Positions 1-9,546 of a stretch of 64,000 nucleotides of DNA are shown in pieces (the stretch's first letter is position 1; each line of letters starts with the position of its first letter). The stretch comes from Sphingobacterium micropteri (GTDB lineage: Bacteria; Bacteroidota; Bacteroidia; Sphingobacteriales; Sphingobacteriaceae), in assembly GCF_014692515.1 (NCBI RefSeq), contig NZ_JACOIK010000002.1, positions 186,001 to 250,000 on the forward strand, given 5' to 3'. A program made the translations under genes and the position numbers. The notes beneath the pieces were generated by a model. The model made no database searches. It worked only from the letters and a program-made list of their open reading frames with translations, and had not been told where the DNA came from.

Positions 1-4
1 AATG

Positions 5-739
5 TCAAATATTTCGTTTACTTTCTATCGTATAGGTAAAGGAATCTGCCCGATAACACCCGACATTGAATTCGATAGGATTATTATGAATGTCGTAGAC
101 GTATCTTTTTCGGATAAGGATAGGTTCACCTTGCTTGATTTCCAGTTTGGAAGCAATAAATACATCCGCTGCTGCCGCACTTATCTCTTCTTTTGACGTC
201 AATGCTACGACACCGTAATCTGTTTCCAATATTTCGTACAGTGGACGGTTAAAGTTTTCTGATGCCGAAATGGGTATCTGTGGACTAAAGTCCGAAGTGA
301 AGTACACGAACGGTGCATCTTTTTTCCCCCGGAGGCGTTCCAGTCGCATCACTTTTGTGGCCACATCGATATCGAAAAAAGCAGCGACTTCAGCAGATAC
401 CTCGTGTCTATAGATTTGTAATTCAAAATTATGAATTTCTATTCCCAGGACGCGCATCTCTTCTGAAAAACTTAACCAGTTACTGACGCCGCTAAATATT
501 TTCTTTTTCTGAACACGTGTTCCAACACCTTTTTTACGAACGAGCAAGCCTTCGGTTACTAGGGTGCTAATCGCCTGGCGTAAGGTGTTCCGGGATATCT
601 TTAATTGTTCAGACAAATAAACTTCCTTAGGGAGATATTGTCCGTCCCTATATTCCGGCGTGTCTATAAGATTTCTTATGAGCTCTTCAGCCTGTTTATG
701 AAGAGGTTTTGTGCTGCTATGATCGATTTTTAAATTCAT
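5..739 (-). CDS. GntR-family (HutC/UTRA) transcriptional regulator
   Basis: This is a predicted one-component repressor of 244 residues, the usual length for HutC-type GntR proteins. Residues about 10-75 form the winged helix-turn-helix (LSEQLKISRNTLRQAIS is the recognition region, followed by the wing VRKKGVGTRV). Residues about 95-235 form a UTRA effector domain, which in this family binds small sugar phosphates or similar ligands. It is transcribed divergently from the mannose/mannan operon, with a 127-bp shared gap holding a palindrome that fits the HutC operator. It probably controls that operon; the likely inducer (mannose 6-phosphate or mannose) is inference. The stop codon is at 5-7, so the gene is complete. 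Confidence 0.9.
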   Translation of the reverse strand: MNLKIDHSSTKPLHKQAEELIRNLIDTPEYRDGQYLPKEVYLSEQLKISRNTLRQAISTLVTEGLLVRKKGVGTRVQKKKIFSGVSNWLSFSEEMRVLGIEIHNFELQIYRHEVSAEVAAFFDIDVATKVMRLERLRGKKDAPFVYFTSDFSPQIPISASENFNRPLYEILETDYGVVALTSKEEISAAAADVFIASKLEIKQGEPILIRKRYVYDIHNNPIEFNVGCYRADSFTYTIESKRNI

Positions 740-749
740 AATATGTTTA

Positions 750-757
750 CAAAAGTA
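750..757 (-). promoter_or_regulatory. Possible -7 element for the GntR gene
   Basis: On the minus strand this reads TACTTTTG, matching the Bacteroidota -7 consensus TAnnTTTG exactly. It ends 11 bp before the ATG, implying a very short 5' leader. No convincing -33 TTG is visible at the right spacing, so this is a weak call. Confidence 0.35.
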
Positions 758-777
758 AAAAAAATAATAAGATAATG

Positions 778-808
778 TTGCATTATAAAATTAAAGTATT
801 CATATTTG
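778..808 (+). promoter_or_regulatory. Candidate promoter of the mannan operon
   Basis: TTG at 778-780, a 20-bp spacer and CATATTTG at 801-808 match the Bacteroidota pattern TTTG-N19-21-TAnnTTTG with one mismatch in the -7 box. The expected transcription start is near 814, immediately before the palindrome at 817-830, which is a normal place for a repressor site. Confidence 0.45.
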
Positions 809-816
809 CTGTATCA

Positions 817-830
817 TATGTATATACATA
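817..830. promoter_or_regulatory. Candidate GntR operator palindrome
   Basis: TATGTATATACATA is a perfect 14-bp palindrome. Its core GTATATAC at 820-827 fits the HutC-subfamily operator consensus GT-N-TA-N-AC. It lies between the divergent GntR gene and the operon and just downstream of the candidate operon promoter, so bound repressor would block initiation or early elongation. Binding by the neighbouring regulator is inferred. Confidence 0.55.
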
Positions 831-866
831 CTATCCATATGACTGAACAATTATATAATTATAGAC

Positions 867-2591
867 ATGTTAAGTACTTACAAAAAGAAGCCTGCTATCA
901 ACTTAAATGGTTTTGCTGTGGAGGGATGGAATGCTATCATTTCTGTTTTGACAGAGCAGCAGAACAGCAATCGTGTTATGGTAATAGATTGTTACACTGG
1001 TATAGATCAGGAAGAGTTGGAAGCGCAGCTGATGCAGCTTAAATCGGATCTCTTTATCCGCACGAAGGATTTGTTTATTTCGGAATCGGAGGTGGCAGCG
1101 TTAACGAAAAGGTTTATGACAGACGATACGCTGTTCGGTTATGTTTCCAATATCTCCTTGGATGAGTATTTCGACGTGGAGAAGTTAGAAGCTGTGCAAA
1201 AGGCAATAGCGGAATCTAAAGGACGTATTTTAGTGTTTGGGCAGGGCGCTCAACTGGTGGTCAAAGCTGATGTCTTAGTGTATGCAGATATGCCGCGTTG
1301 GGAAATACAGCAGCGCATGCGTCGACAGGAAGTCAGCGCATTGGGTATTGACAACCGCAAAGAGCCCTTTTCTCAGCAATATAAGCGAGGATTATTCAAT
1401 GACTGGCGCTTGCTGGATAAACATAAACGAACGATTTACACCAATGTGGATTATTGGCTTGATACCGTTGTGGCAAACGCGCCTAAGATGATTGACAGAT
1501 CTACATTTTACGCGGGGATGGACAAAGCGGCGGCTTCGCCTTTCCGCGTTGTTCCATTCTTTGACCCTGCACCATGGGGAGGCCAGTGGATGAAAGAAGA
1601 ATTTGCACTTGATACGGCTAAGGTGAACTACGGCTGGGGCTTTGATTGTGTGCCAGAGGAGAATAGTTTGCTTCTCAATGTGGATAATGTTGTATTTGAG
1701 ATGCCGGCTGTGAACCTCATCAATACGAGGGGTGTCGAGGTGTTAGGCAAACCGGTGGAAGCTCGTTTTGGAAACGATTTTCCGATTCGTTTTGATTTTT
1801 TGGATACCGTTGAGGGCGGGAATCTCAGTCTTCAGGTACATCCAACCACCCAATATGCCCGCGATAATTTTGGTTTGCATTATACGCAAGATGAGAGTTA
1901 TTATATCATGGAGGCAAAGGAAGGTGCGCATGTGTATCTCGGATTGAAAACAGGTGTGGATAGTGATGTGATGATGGACGAGCTTGAGAAGGCAGAACGA
2001 GGGGAACTTATTTTCGATGCGGAAAAGTATGTAAACAAAATTCCGACAAAGAAACATGATCATTTTCTTATTCCGGCAGGAACCATACACTGCTCGGGTA
2101 TAAATGCTGTAGTGCTCGAAATCAGTTCGACTCCTAATCTATTTACCTTCAAGCTGTGGGACTGGGGACAAGTGGGCTTAGACGGGAAACCGCGACCTAT
2201 TAATGTACAGCGGGGAAAACAGGTGCTCGATTGGGATCGTGATACCGACTATACCCAGGCAGAATTAGTGAATAACGTGCAGGTGATTGCCCAGGGCGAT
2301 GGATGGATAGAAGAAAAAACAGGTCTGCACAAAACTGAATTTATCGAGACGCGCCGGCATACTTTTTCTGTTCCGGTTGAACATTATACGCAAGAAAGTG
2401 TCAATGTGCTGAATCTGGTAGAGGGGGAGGAAATTATTGTGGAAAGTCCTACGAATGCATTTGAACCAATGATTATCCACTATGCGGAAACGTTTATTAT
2501 TCCCGCAGCCGTTACGTCATATCGTATTCGACCACATGGCGCCTCCACCGGCAAAACCTGCGTTACTATTAAAGCATCCGTAAGATTTTGA
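867..2591 (+). CDS. manA: ManA-like class I mannose-6-phosphate isomerase with N-terminal extension
   Basis: The protein should interconvert mannose 6-phosphate and fructose 6-phosphate in the cytoplasm, feeding mannan-derived mannose into glycolysis. The C-terminal part (about 225-574) is a cupin-type phosphomannose isomerase. Likely metal ligands are Q323 and H325 (QVHP), E343 (DESYY) and H408 (AGTIHCSG). At 574 residues it is much longer than a classical 300-400 residue ManA. Residues 1-210 look like a P-loop-kinase-type fold without a recognisable P-loop (ILVFGQGAQLVVKADVLVYADMP); as far as I recall, Bacteroidota homologues share this layout. It is the first gene of the operon, 26 bp before the MFS gene. 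Confidence 0.85.
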   Translation: MLSTYKKKPAINLNGFAVEGWNAIISVLTEQQNSNRVMVIDCYTGIDQEELEAQLMQLKSDLFIRTKDLFISESEVAALTKRFMTDDTLFGYVSNISLDEYFDVEKLEAVQKAIAESKGRILVFGQGAQLVVKADVLVYADMPRWEIQQRMRRQEVSALGIDNRKEPFSQQYKRGLFNDWRLLDKHKRTIYTNVDYWLDTVVANAPKMIDRSTFYAGMDKAAASPFRVVPFFDPAPWGGQWMKEEFALDTAKVNYGWGFDCVPEENSLLLNVDNVVFEMPAVNLINTRGVEVLGKPVEARFGNDFPIRFDFLDTVEGGNLSLQVHPTTQYARDNFGLHYTQDESYYIMEAKEGAHVYLGLKTGVDSDVMMDELEKAERGELIFDAEKYVNKIPTKKHDHFLIPAGTIHCSGINAVVLEISSTPNLFTFKLWDWGQVGLDGKPRPINVQRGKQVLDWDRDTDYTQAELVNNVQVIAQGDGWIEEKTGLHKTEFIETRRHTFSVPVEHYTQESVNVLNLVEGEEIIVESPTNAFEPMIIHYAETFIIPAAVTSYRIRPHGASTGKTCVTIKASVRF

Positions 2592-2617
2592 TTACACAAT
2601 AGGAGGAGCAATACGCT

Positions 2618-3775
2618 ATGCAAAATAACCAAGAAAATAAACCAAACCTTGTATTGATACCTATATTTCTCAATTTCTTCATCATGGGATTTGTGGATAT
2701 AGTAGGGATTGCGACCAATTATGTAAAGAAAGATTTTGCGCTGTCGGACAGCACGGCCAGCTTGATCCCCATGATGGTATTTGTCTGGTTTGCTATATGT
2801 GCTGTGCCGACAGGCTTGTTGATGGATAAAATAGGACGTAAGCACACGGTATCCGTTTCCTTGATGATTACGGCCGTGGCAATGGGTATTCCTTTTGTGA
2901 GTTACACTTATGGGGGCATATTATGCGCTTTCGCTTTGCTTGGGATCGGAAACACGGTTTTGCAAGTTTCATTGAATCCGTTGGTCGCCTTTATGGTACG
3001 AAAAGAAAAACTGACTAGTACGCTTACCATGGGACAGTTTATCAAAGCAATTTCTTCGTTTTTAGGCCCTATAATCGTAGGTCTGACTGCAGTCCAATTA
3101 GGTGATTGGCGTCTGACATTTCTATTTTATGGCCTGGCAACGGTGCTAGCTATTATCGTACTTTACGCGTTGCATCCCAACGAATCGGTAGATACGAAAG
3201 TAGAGTCTTCTTCATTGCACATGATATTTGCTTTGTTGCGTGACAAATACCTTGTCCGCTGCGTCGTCGTTATTTTACTGATTGTAGGAATTGATGTAGG
3301 GTTGAACACCAGTATACCGCAGTTATTAATGGATCGACTAGCGGTACAATTGGAGGAAGCTGCGCTGGGGACAAGCCTTTACTTTGCGACGCGTACCGTC
3401 GGGACTTTTGTCGGCGCCCTCCTGTTGACAAAATTGTCTGCTGTAAAATTCCTGCGCGGAACGATGCTGTTGGCTGTATTAGCTTTTTTAGGCATGCTAT
3501 TTAGCACCTCGCTTTTGGGACTATTACTTTCTATCGCACTCGTGGGACTTGCCTGTGCAAATGTATTTTCGATTGTTTTTTCGCTGGCAATGCAACATGA
3601 TATGAGGCATGCGAATGAAATCTCCGCATTGATGATTATGGGAGTATCGGGCGGGGCTTTGGTTTTGCCATTGCAAGGTTTGATCACCGATATGACAAGT
3701 TTCACAGCTGGATTACTGGTTGTGTTGGTGAGCATGCTGATCATCGGTTTCATTTCTTATAAATTTAAATGTTAA
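2618..3775 (+). CDS. MFS sugar transporter
   Basis: This is a 385-residue inner-membrane permease with about 12 hydrophobic segments. The MFS loop 2-3 signature is present at residues 66-76 (GLLMDKIGRKH). The family imports small sugars by proton symport. Placement between a mannose-6-phosphate isomerase and a ROK sugar kinase suggests import of free mannose from the periplasm after mannan is broken down; the substrate is inferred from context only. The start is supported by an unusually good Shine-Dalgarno sequence for this phylum, AGGAGGA at 2601-2607, 10 bp ahead of the ATG. The ROK gene follows after 4 bp. Confidence 0.85.
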   Translation: MQNNQENKPNLVLIPIFLNFFIMGFVDIVGIATNYVKKDFALSDSTASLIPMMVFVWFAICAVPTGLLMDKIGRKHTVSVSLMITAVAMGIPFVSYTYGGILCAFALLGIGNTVLQVSLNPLVAFMVRKEKLTSTLTMGQFIKAISSFLGPIIVGLTAVQLGDWRLTFLFYGLATVLAIIVLYALHPNESVDTKVESSSLHMIFALLRDKYLVRCVVVILLIVGIDVGLNTSIPQLLMDRLAVQLEEAALGTSLYFATRTVGTFVGALLLTKLSAVKFLRGTMLLAVLAFLGMLFSTSLLGLLLSIALVGLACANVFSIVFSLAMQHDMRHANEISALMIMGVSGGALVLPLQGLITDMTSFTAGLLVVLVSMLIIGFISYKFKC

Positions 3776-3779
3776 TCCT

Positions 3780-4877
3780 ATGTATGAACATGATAACCGT
3801 ATTGTGTTGACGCTGGACGCCGGTGGTACAAATATGGTGTTCTCCGCTATCCAGAGTAATAAGGAGATTGTCGAAGCCTATTGCTTGCCGGCTTATCCGG
3901 ATGATCTACAGAAATGTCTGGATACCTTGATTGATGGATTTACACACGTATGGAATCAGCTTCCGAAAGCACCGGTTGCTATTAGTTTCGCTTTCCCTGG
4001 TCCGGCAGATTACAAGAACGGTATCATTCACGATTTACCGAATTTTCCGTCCTTTCGCGGTGGCATTCCACTTGGTCCGTTTCTGGAGGAGCATTTTCAT
4101 ATTCCTGTCTTTATTAATAACGACGGTAATCTTTTTGCTTACGGCGAGGCGTTGGCTGGTGCTTTGCCAGCGCTAAATGAACGGTTAAAAAAGCAGGGTT
4201 ATCATAAAGAATATCGTAACCTTATTGGTGTCACATTCGGGACTGGATTTGGATCGGGCATTGTTATAAATAACGACTTACTGACAGGTGACAACGATTG
4301 TGGTGGTGATGTATGGGTATTTCGCAATAAGCTTTTTCCCCATATGATCGCCGAAGAGAGCGTTAGCAGGCGTGCAATCACCCGGGTGTATAACGAACAG
4401 ACCGGTATTAAAGATGAAACACTAACGCCTATGGATATATTTCGTATTGCAGAAGGGGAGATACAAGGTGATCGGCAAGCAGCCGTGAGTAGTTTTGCCC
4501 GATTGGGCGAGGTGGCAGGTGACGTGATAGCACATCTGTTGACGTTTGCAGATGGGACCGTCGTAATCGGTGGTGGAATCATCGGTGCGGCAAAATATAT
4601 CATGCCTACACTAATAAGTGAATTGCGGTCGTCTTTATCAACTTTTTCAGAAGATAACCTGTCACGCTTGCAAATGGAAGTCATCGATGCCGATAATGAA
4701 GATAATTTCAATCAGGCTATGAAGGAAGCGCAGCGAGAAATCTGGATACCGAATACCAACAAAAAAATAAATTATAACCCCCATAAAAAAACATTTATCA
4801 TGACAACATCTCTGGGAACGAGCACGGCCATTTCGCTAGGTGCCTATGCCTATGCTTTACATCAATTGGCTAATTAG
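3780..4877 (+). CDS. ROK-family sugar kinase (probable mannokinase/fructokinase)
   Basis: This 365-residue ROK protein carries the ATP-phosphate motif DAGGTN (13-18), a likely catalytic aspartate in INNDGN (D115) and a second glycine-rich motif (GVTFGTGFGSG, about 150-160). There is no DNA-binding domain, so it is an enzyme rather than a NagC/XylR-type regulator. The classical ROK zinc motif CxCGxxGCxE is not present; only DCGGDVW occurs at that point. In context it would phosphorylate imported mannose to mannose 6-phosphate, the substrate of the isomerase two genes upstream. Specificity (mannose, fructose or glucose) cannot be read from sequence. Confidence 0.8.
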   Translation: MYEHDNRIVLTLDAGGTNMVFSAIQSNKEIVEAYCLPAYPDDLQKCLDTLIDGFTHVWNQLPKAPVAISFAFPGPADYKNGIIHDLPNFPSFRGGIPLGPFLEEHFHIPVFINNDGNLFAYGEALAGALPALNERLKKQGYHKEYRNLIGVTFGTGFGSGIVINNDLLTGDNDCGGDVWVFRNKLFPHMIAEESVSRRAITRVYNEQTGIKDETLTPMDIFRIAEGEIQGDRQAAVSSFARLGEVAGDVIAHLLTFADGTVVIGGGIIGAAKYIMPTLISELRSSLSTFSEDNLSRLQMEVIDADNEDNFNQAMKEAQREIWIPNTNKKINYNPHKKTFIMTTSLGTSTAISLGAYAYALHQLAN

Positions 4878-4910
4878 ATTATAAAACACTAAACATTAAA
4901 TTATGATAAT

Positions 4911-7900
4911 ATGAAAAGAACATTATCTATTAAAATCATTCCTCCATACTTGTTACTTATGTTGCTGGGCATCCAGGCACTTACAGTAACGGCCCAAGAG
5001 GAACAACATGCGGTAAAAGGTGTCATCGTTAATACATCCGATGCCGTTATTTCTGGAGCTTCTGTAAAGGAAGTGGGTGGAACGAATGCTACTCGGACTG
5101 ACGCTGAAGGAAGGTTTACATTGAACCTCTCTACAGCTGACGCGACTTTGCAGGTATCAAACATTGGTTATGTTACCCAAGAGGTTTTGGTAAATGGCCA
5201 ATCGACTTTGCAGGTCATACTCCTAGAAACGAATGAACAACTTGATGAAGTCGTTGTCGTCGGTTACGGTACCCAACGAAAGAGTAATGTGACTGGTGCA
5301 ATATCTTCTGTTGATATGAAACAACTGGAAAGTAGACCTGTCGTCAATGTGGTAGAGGCTCTCCAGGGGACTACGCCAGGATTAACCATTCAACAGAGCA
5401 ATTCGCAACCGGGGAGTCGCCCCGCAATCAATATCCGTGGTATAAATACCTTGAATAACAATGATCCCATGGTTATAATTGATGGTATACTGGGCGATAT
5501 CCAAAATGTGAATATGGCCGATATAGAAAATATCTCCGTATTGAAAGATGCTGCATCGGCCGCGATATATGGTTCCCGCGCTTCCAATGGTGTTATTCTC
5601 ATTACCACCAAGAAAGGACGCAAAGGTACCTCGAACGTGTCATACGATTACATTTTTGCGGAACAGACACCTACATTTATGCCGCAAATTGTCGATTCAT
5701 GGGTGTATGCTGAGCTGCGAAATGAAGCGCTCATCAATTCTGGGCGTCCAACGCAGTTTACCTCGGAACAGATAGCGGATTACCGGACAAATGGACCTAA
5801 TGCCAATTGGATGAAAGAAATATATCGAACAAATGCACCCCAACAGTCGCATAACTTATCGCTATCAGGGGGAGGGGAGAAAACGACTTATTTGATTTCT
5901 GGGGCATATCTGGATCAGGAGAGTATGTTTGAGGGGCCAGATTATGGGCTTGAACGATTTAATTTTCGTACCAACGTCGAAACGGAAGTTTCCGAGCGCT
6001 TTAAGGTGGGGGTAAAGGCTGCATATGCACGTAATACATTGAAAGATCATGCTTATTGGACAGAATGGCTTATTGAGCAAGCAACGCGTATGCCATCCAT
6101 CTATCCGATTCGAAATGCGGAAGGAGGATATAACTATCCTAGTGGAAGTAATTCCAATTCCTTGGCTCGTTTAGAGCAGGGTGGGTTGCGAAAAAGTGCG
6201 AATGACGATTTATCTGGAATATTGAATGCTGAATACAAAATATGGAATGGATTAACGTTGCGTGGGATGGTCGGTACACAATTGTATTACAACCGGCTGA
6301 AAGAAAACCGTAAGGCTATACCAGGTTCGGGTGATTTAGAGAACCGAATGACCAATGGTTCGCAGCGTATACAAAATATAACCAGCAACCTCATCCTTTC
6401 TTATGATAAGATTTGGGGAGACCATACCTTGAACGCCATGGCAGGCTATTCCTACGAAGGAGGAACGGATAATCGTTTTGAAACGTTTAGACTCGTCGAC
6501 GAATCTAATTATGATATCATGGGCGGTGCACAAACGGCAAATACAGGTAACCAAGAGTGGCAGCACGAATGGTCTATTTATTCGGCATTTCTACGTATGA
6601 ATTACAATTATGCCAACAGGTACCTTATAGAATTCAATCTACGGGATGATATTTCTTCCAAGTTTAGAGCAGGTAACCGCTCGGCATGGTTTCCGTCGGT
6701 TTCTGCAGGTTGGAATATTGCCGAGGAGAACTTCTATGGTGCAGATCTGAAGCGTATCATGCCTTCCGCTAAAATTAGGTCTTCATGGGGGCTGGTTGGT
6801 AACAACCGGATTGCAGATTACCAGTACCAGGCGACAGTGAATGTATCGCAAGGATATAATTTTGGTGATACGATGTTTCCAGTCGCTTCGTTTGACGCTG
6901 TTAACCCGGATTTAAGGTGGGAAACTACCCAGATGTTTAATATCGGAGCGGACCTGGGATTTCTCAATAACGCGTTGACGCTGTCAGGAGAATATTATGT
7001 GAATGATACGTATGATATTCTTATCGCTATCCCCGTTCCAGGATTATTTGGCGGTGGCACACCGATTCAGAACGCCGGTAAGGTACGGAATAAAGGCTGG
7101 GAACTTGCTGCTCGCTACCAATTCAGAACCGGTGGAGTGGACCATACCATATCAGGAAATCTATCAGATAGCAAAAATAAAGTGATCGATATTAAGGGGA
7201 CGGAATGGATCAATGGATTTGATGTAAATACCATCGTGCGGGAAGGATATCCTATAGATTCGTATTATGCATATCGGTGGGATGGATATTTCCAGACAGC
7301 GGACGAGGTAGCGCAGGGACCTCATCTGGATGGGATTACACCGAAACCGGGTGATCTTCGTTACTTGGATAAAAATGGTGATGGCATAGTCAAAGAGGAT
7401 GATGACCGTTTTATACTGGGGAATAGATTCCCTCGCTTTTTATACGGGTTTAACTATGCTGTAGGTTGGAAGGGTCTTGATTTCTCTATGTTTTGGCAAG
7501 GAGTCGGACAACGGAAGGTGTGGTTAAGAGGTGAGTCGGTAGAAGCGTTCCACAATAATAACGAAGGGCCTGTGTTTGATTTTCATATTGACCGTTGGAC
7601 ACCGACTAATCTGGACGCTATGTATCCGCGACTGACAGTGGGAGCAGAATCTGCAAACAATGCCGTAAAATCTAGTTTTTGGATAGAAAATGCAGCTTAC
7701 CTACGACTTAAAAACGTGCAATTAGGTTACACATTACCGGAACACTGGACGAAGAGAATGTCGTTAAATCGTCTCCGTATCTATACCAGTATACAGAATG
7801 CCTTGACGTTCTCCGATATGAAAGGCGGATGGGATCCAGAGACCGCCGATGGCGGTGGACGTATCTATCCGGTAAACCGTACTTTTTCTGTCGGGTTGAA

Positions 7901-7913
7901 TCTTAACTTTTAA
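4911..7913 (+). CDS. SusC/RagA-family TonB-dependent outer-membrane transporter
   Basis: At exactly 1000 residues this is a typical SusC-like glycan importer. A signal peptide ends near residue 29 (VTAQ). A carboxypeptidase-regulatory-like beta domain follows (about 35-109), then the plug (VVVGYGTQRKSNVTGAI onward; NIRGINTLNNNDPMVIIDG) and a C-terminal beta barrel ending in phenylalanine (VGLNLNF). It lacks an N-terminal STN domain, so it does not signal to an anti-sigma factor, consistent with control by GntR instead. With the SusD-like protein 11 bp downstream it should form the uptake complex for mannan oligosaccharides, energised by the ExbBD/TonB system encoded at 17.5-20.6 kb or by paralogues. 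Confidence 0.95.
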   Translation: MKRTLSIKIIPPYLLLMLLGIQALTVTAQEEQHAVKGVIVNTSDAVISGASVKEVGGTNATRTDAEGRFTLNLSTADATLQVSNIGYVTQEVLVNGQSTLQVILLETNEQLDEVVVVGYGTQRKSNVTGAISSVDMKQLESRPVVNVVEALQGTTPGLTIQQSNSQPGSRPAINIRGINTLNNNDPMVIIDGILGDIQNVNMADIENISVLKDAASAAIYGSRASNGVILITTKKGRKGTSNVSYDYIFAEQTPTFMPQIVDSWVYAELRNEALINSGRPTQFTSEQIADYRTNGPNANWMKEIYRTNAPQQSHNLSLSGGGEKTTYLISGAYLDQESMFEGPDYGLERFNFRTNVETEVSERFKVGVKAAYARNTLKDHAYWTEWLIEQATRMPSIYPIRNAEGGYNYPSGSNSNSLARLEQGGLRKSANDDLSGILNAEYKIWNGLTLRGMVGTQLYYNRLKENRKAIPGSGDLENRMTNGSQRIQNITSNLILSYDKIWGDHTLNAMAGYSYEGGTDNRFETFRLVDESNYDIMGGAQTANTGNQEWQHEWSIYSAFLRMNYNYANRYLIEFNLRDDISSKFRAGNRSAWFPSVSAGWNIAEENFYGADLKRIMPSAKIRSSWGLVGNNRIADYQYQATVNVSQGYNFGDTMFPVASFDAVNPDLRWETTQMFNIGADLGFLNNALTLSGEYYVNDTYDILIAIPVPGLFGGGTPIQNAGKVRNKGWELAARYQFRTGGVDHTISGNLSDSKNKVIDIKGTEWINGFDVNTIVREGYPIDSYYAYRWDGYFQTADEVAQGPHLDGITPKPGDLRYLDKNGDGIVKEDDDRFILGNRFPRFLYGFNYAVGWKGLDFSMFWQGVGQRKVWLRGESVEAFHNNNEGPVFDFHIDRWTPTNLDAMYPRLTVGAESANNAVKSSFWIENAAYLRLKNVQLGYTLPEHWTKRMSLNRLRIYTSIQNALTFSDMKGGWDPETADGGGRIYPVNRTFSVGLNLNF

Positions 7914-7924
7914 ACGTAAAAATT

Positions 7925-9529
7925 ATGAACAAGTACATACAACGATCTAGCATAGCAGTTGCAATCGCATGCCTATTTTTTGTGTCATGTCACGACCTTG
8001 ACCTTACGCCCCACGATAGAGAAACGGATGCCGATTATTGGAATAAGCCCGAATCGGCGATGTATATGATTAATAAATGCTACCAAGGCATGAACAATGC
8101 CGATGAAGTACTGTATGCCGACGCTATGACGGATAACGCTTATACGAAGGTGAGCAACAGTCACAACCAAGCGATCGGCAATGGGACGTATTCTACAGCG
8201 GATAATTACGTGCAGTCGGTGTGGAGTTATCGGTATGCAGGCATTCACCAATGTAATCAGTTACTCAATAATTTAGACCGTATTCCGGAATTAAGCGATG
8301 CGTTGCGCAACCGTTATCGAGGAGAAGCTATTTTTATCCGGGCGTACCATTACTTCGAACTTTATTCAAAGTTTGGTGATGTGCCGTTTTTTACTACTGT
8401 TATTTCCATCGATGAATCGAGAACCATCGGACGTACAGCTAAAGCTGAAATTGTCAATAGTCTATTAACGCAGCTATCGGAAGTAATTGACAACAATTAT
8501 CTCCCCCCTTCGTACGATGCGCAAAACATCGGACGGATAACGCGTTGGGCCGCCATGGGGCTTAAAGCGCGGATCCTACTGTTTGAAGGGGCAGGCCGAT
8601 ACAATGAGGTGACATTGCTCACGGACCGAATCATGACGGAGGGTGGATTTTCGCTTTATAGTAATTACGAAGATCTGTTTACAATTGCGCATGAAAATAA
8701 TGCAGAGATATTACTGGATGTGCAGTACAAGCCTGTCGATCGTGAACATCAGGTGCAGTACAATTTTCTTCCACCGTCATTGGGTGGTTATTCTCAACTT
8801 TCTCCGTTACAGGAACTGGTCGATAATTATATTACATTGGATGGATACTCGGTTGCAGATGCACCATCGTCCAGCTACGACCCCGAAGTACCTTTTTCTA
8901 ATCGGGATCCGAGATTAGCGGCTACCATTATGTATACGGGTAATTCGTATGGATTAGCCGATGGTTCCCAACATGTCGTTGATAGCCGAAAAGGCGTTGC
9001 ACCTGATGGATTTGATTTTTCCTCCGACGCATCGGCTACGGGCTATTATATCAAAAAGTATTGGGATAACACGTACCGTTCTAATCTGATGTCGGGTTTG
9101 AATATTATTTTAATGCGTTATGCGGATATCCTATTGATGCACGCCGAAGCTTTGGCCGAACAAGGGCAACTGACGGCGACAGAGTGGGATAGAACGATAA
9201 GGCCGCTTCGTGTTCGTGCTGGATTTACGGAGCCGAGAGCTTTGGAATTTCCCGTCGGAGGAGATTTGAAAGAGATTGTGCGCCGTGAGCGTCGGAGTGA
9301 ATTGGCACTCGAAGGATTACGTCATAAGGATATTATCCGTTGGCGGATTGCCGAACAGGTGCTCAACGGTTGGAGCCATGGATTGTATACCGGCGATGCG
9401 GTGGGGACAGATAACGGATATGTGCGTGTAGAAAATCGGAGATTTGATGCCGGCAGACACTATTTATGGCCGATTCCTCAAAATGAAAGGGATCTGAATA
9501 GCAGCTTGACACAAAATCCCCAATGGTAA
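7925..9529 (+). CDS. SusD/RagB-family glycan-binding lipoprotein
   Basis: This 534-residue surface lipoprotein forms the lid of the SusC transporter and binds oligosaccharide. The lipobox FFVSC places the lipidated cysteine at residue 22. The N-terminal SusD-like region contains the TPR helices typical of the family (YRGEAIFIRAYHYFELYSKFGDVPFF), and the C-terminal RagB/SusD part includes ILLMHAEALAE and RRERRSELALEGLRHKDIIRW, both very characteristic. It is tightly linked to susC and the next gene starts within about 18 bp of its stop. Confidence 0.95.
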   Translation: MNKYIQRSSIAVAIACLFFVSCHDLDLTPHDRETDADYWNKPESAMYMINKCYQGMNNADEVLYADAMTDNAYTKVSNSHNQAIGNGTYSTADNYVQSVWSYRYAGIHQCNQLLNNLDRIPELSDALRNRYRGEAIFIRAYHYFELYSKFGDVPFFTTVISIDESRTIGRTAKAEIVNSLLTQLSEVIDNNYLPPSYDAQNIGRITRWAAMGLKARILLFEGAGRYNEVTLLTDRIMTEGGFSLYSNYEDLFTIAHENNAEILLDVQYKPVDREHQVQYNFLPPSLGGYSQLSPLQELVDNYITLDGYSVADAPSSSYDPEVPFSNRDPRLAATIMYTGNSYGLADGSQHVVDSRKGVAPDGFDFSSDASATGYYIKKYWDNTYRSNLMSGLNIILMRYADILLMHAEALAEQGQLTATEWDRTIRPLRVRAGFTEPRALEFPVGGDLKEIVRRERRSELALEGLRHKDIIRWRIAEQVLNGWSHGLYTGDAVGTDNGYVRVENRRFDAGRHYLWPIPQNERDLNSSLTQNPQW

Positions 9530-9546
9530 CCTTTAAAATGAATATC

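Noticed and set aside
4202..4711. 169-codon minus-strand frame inside the ROK kinase
   Set aside because: Serine-rich antisense shadow of a well-supported enzyme gene.
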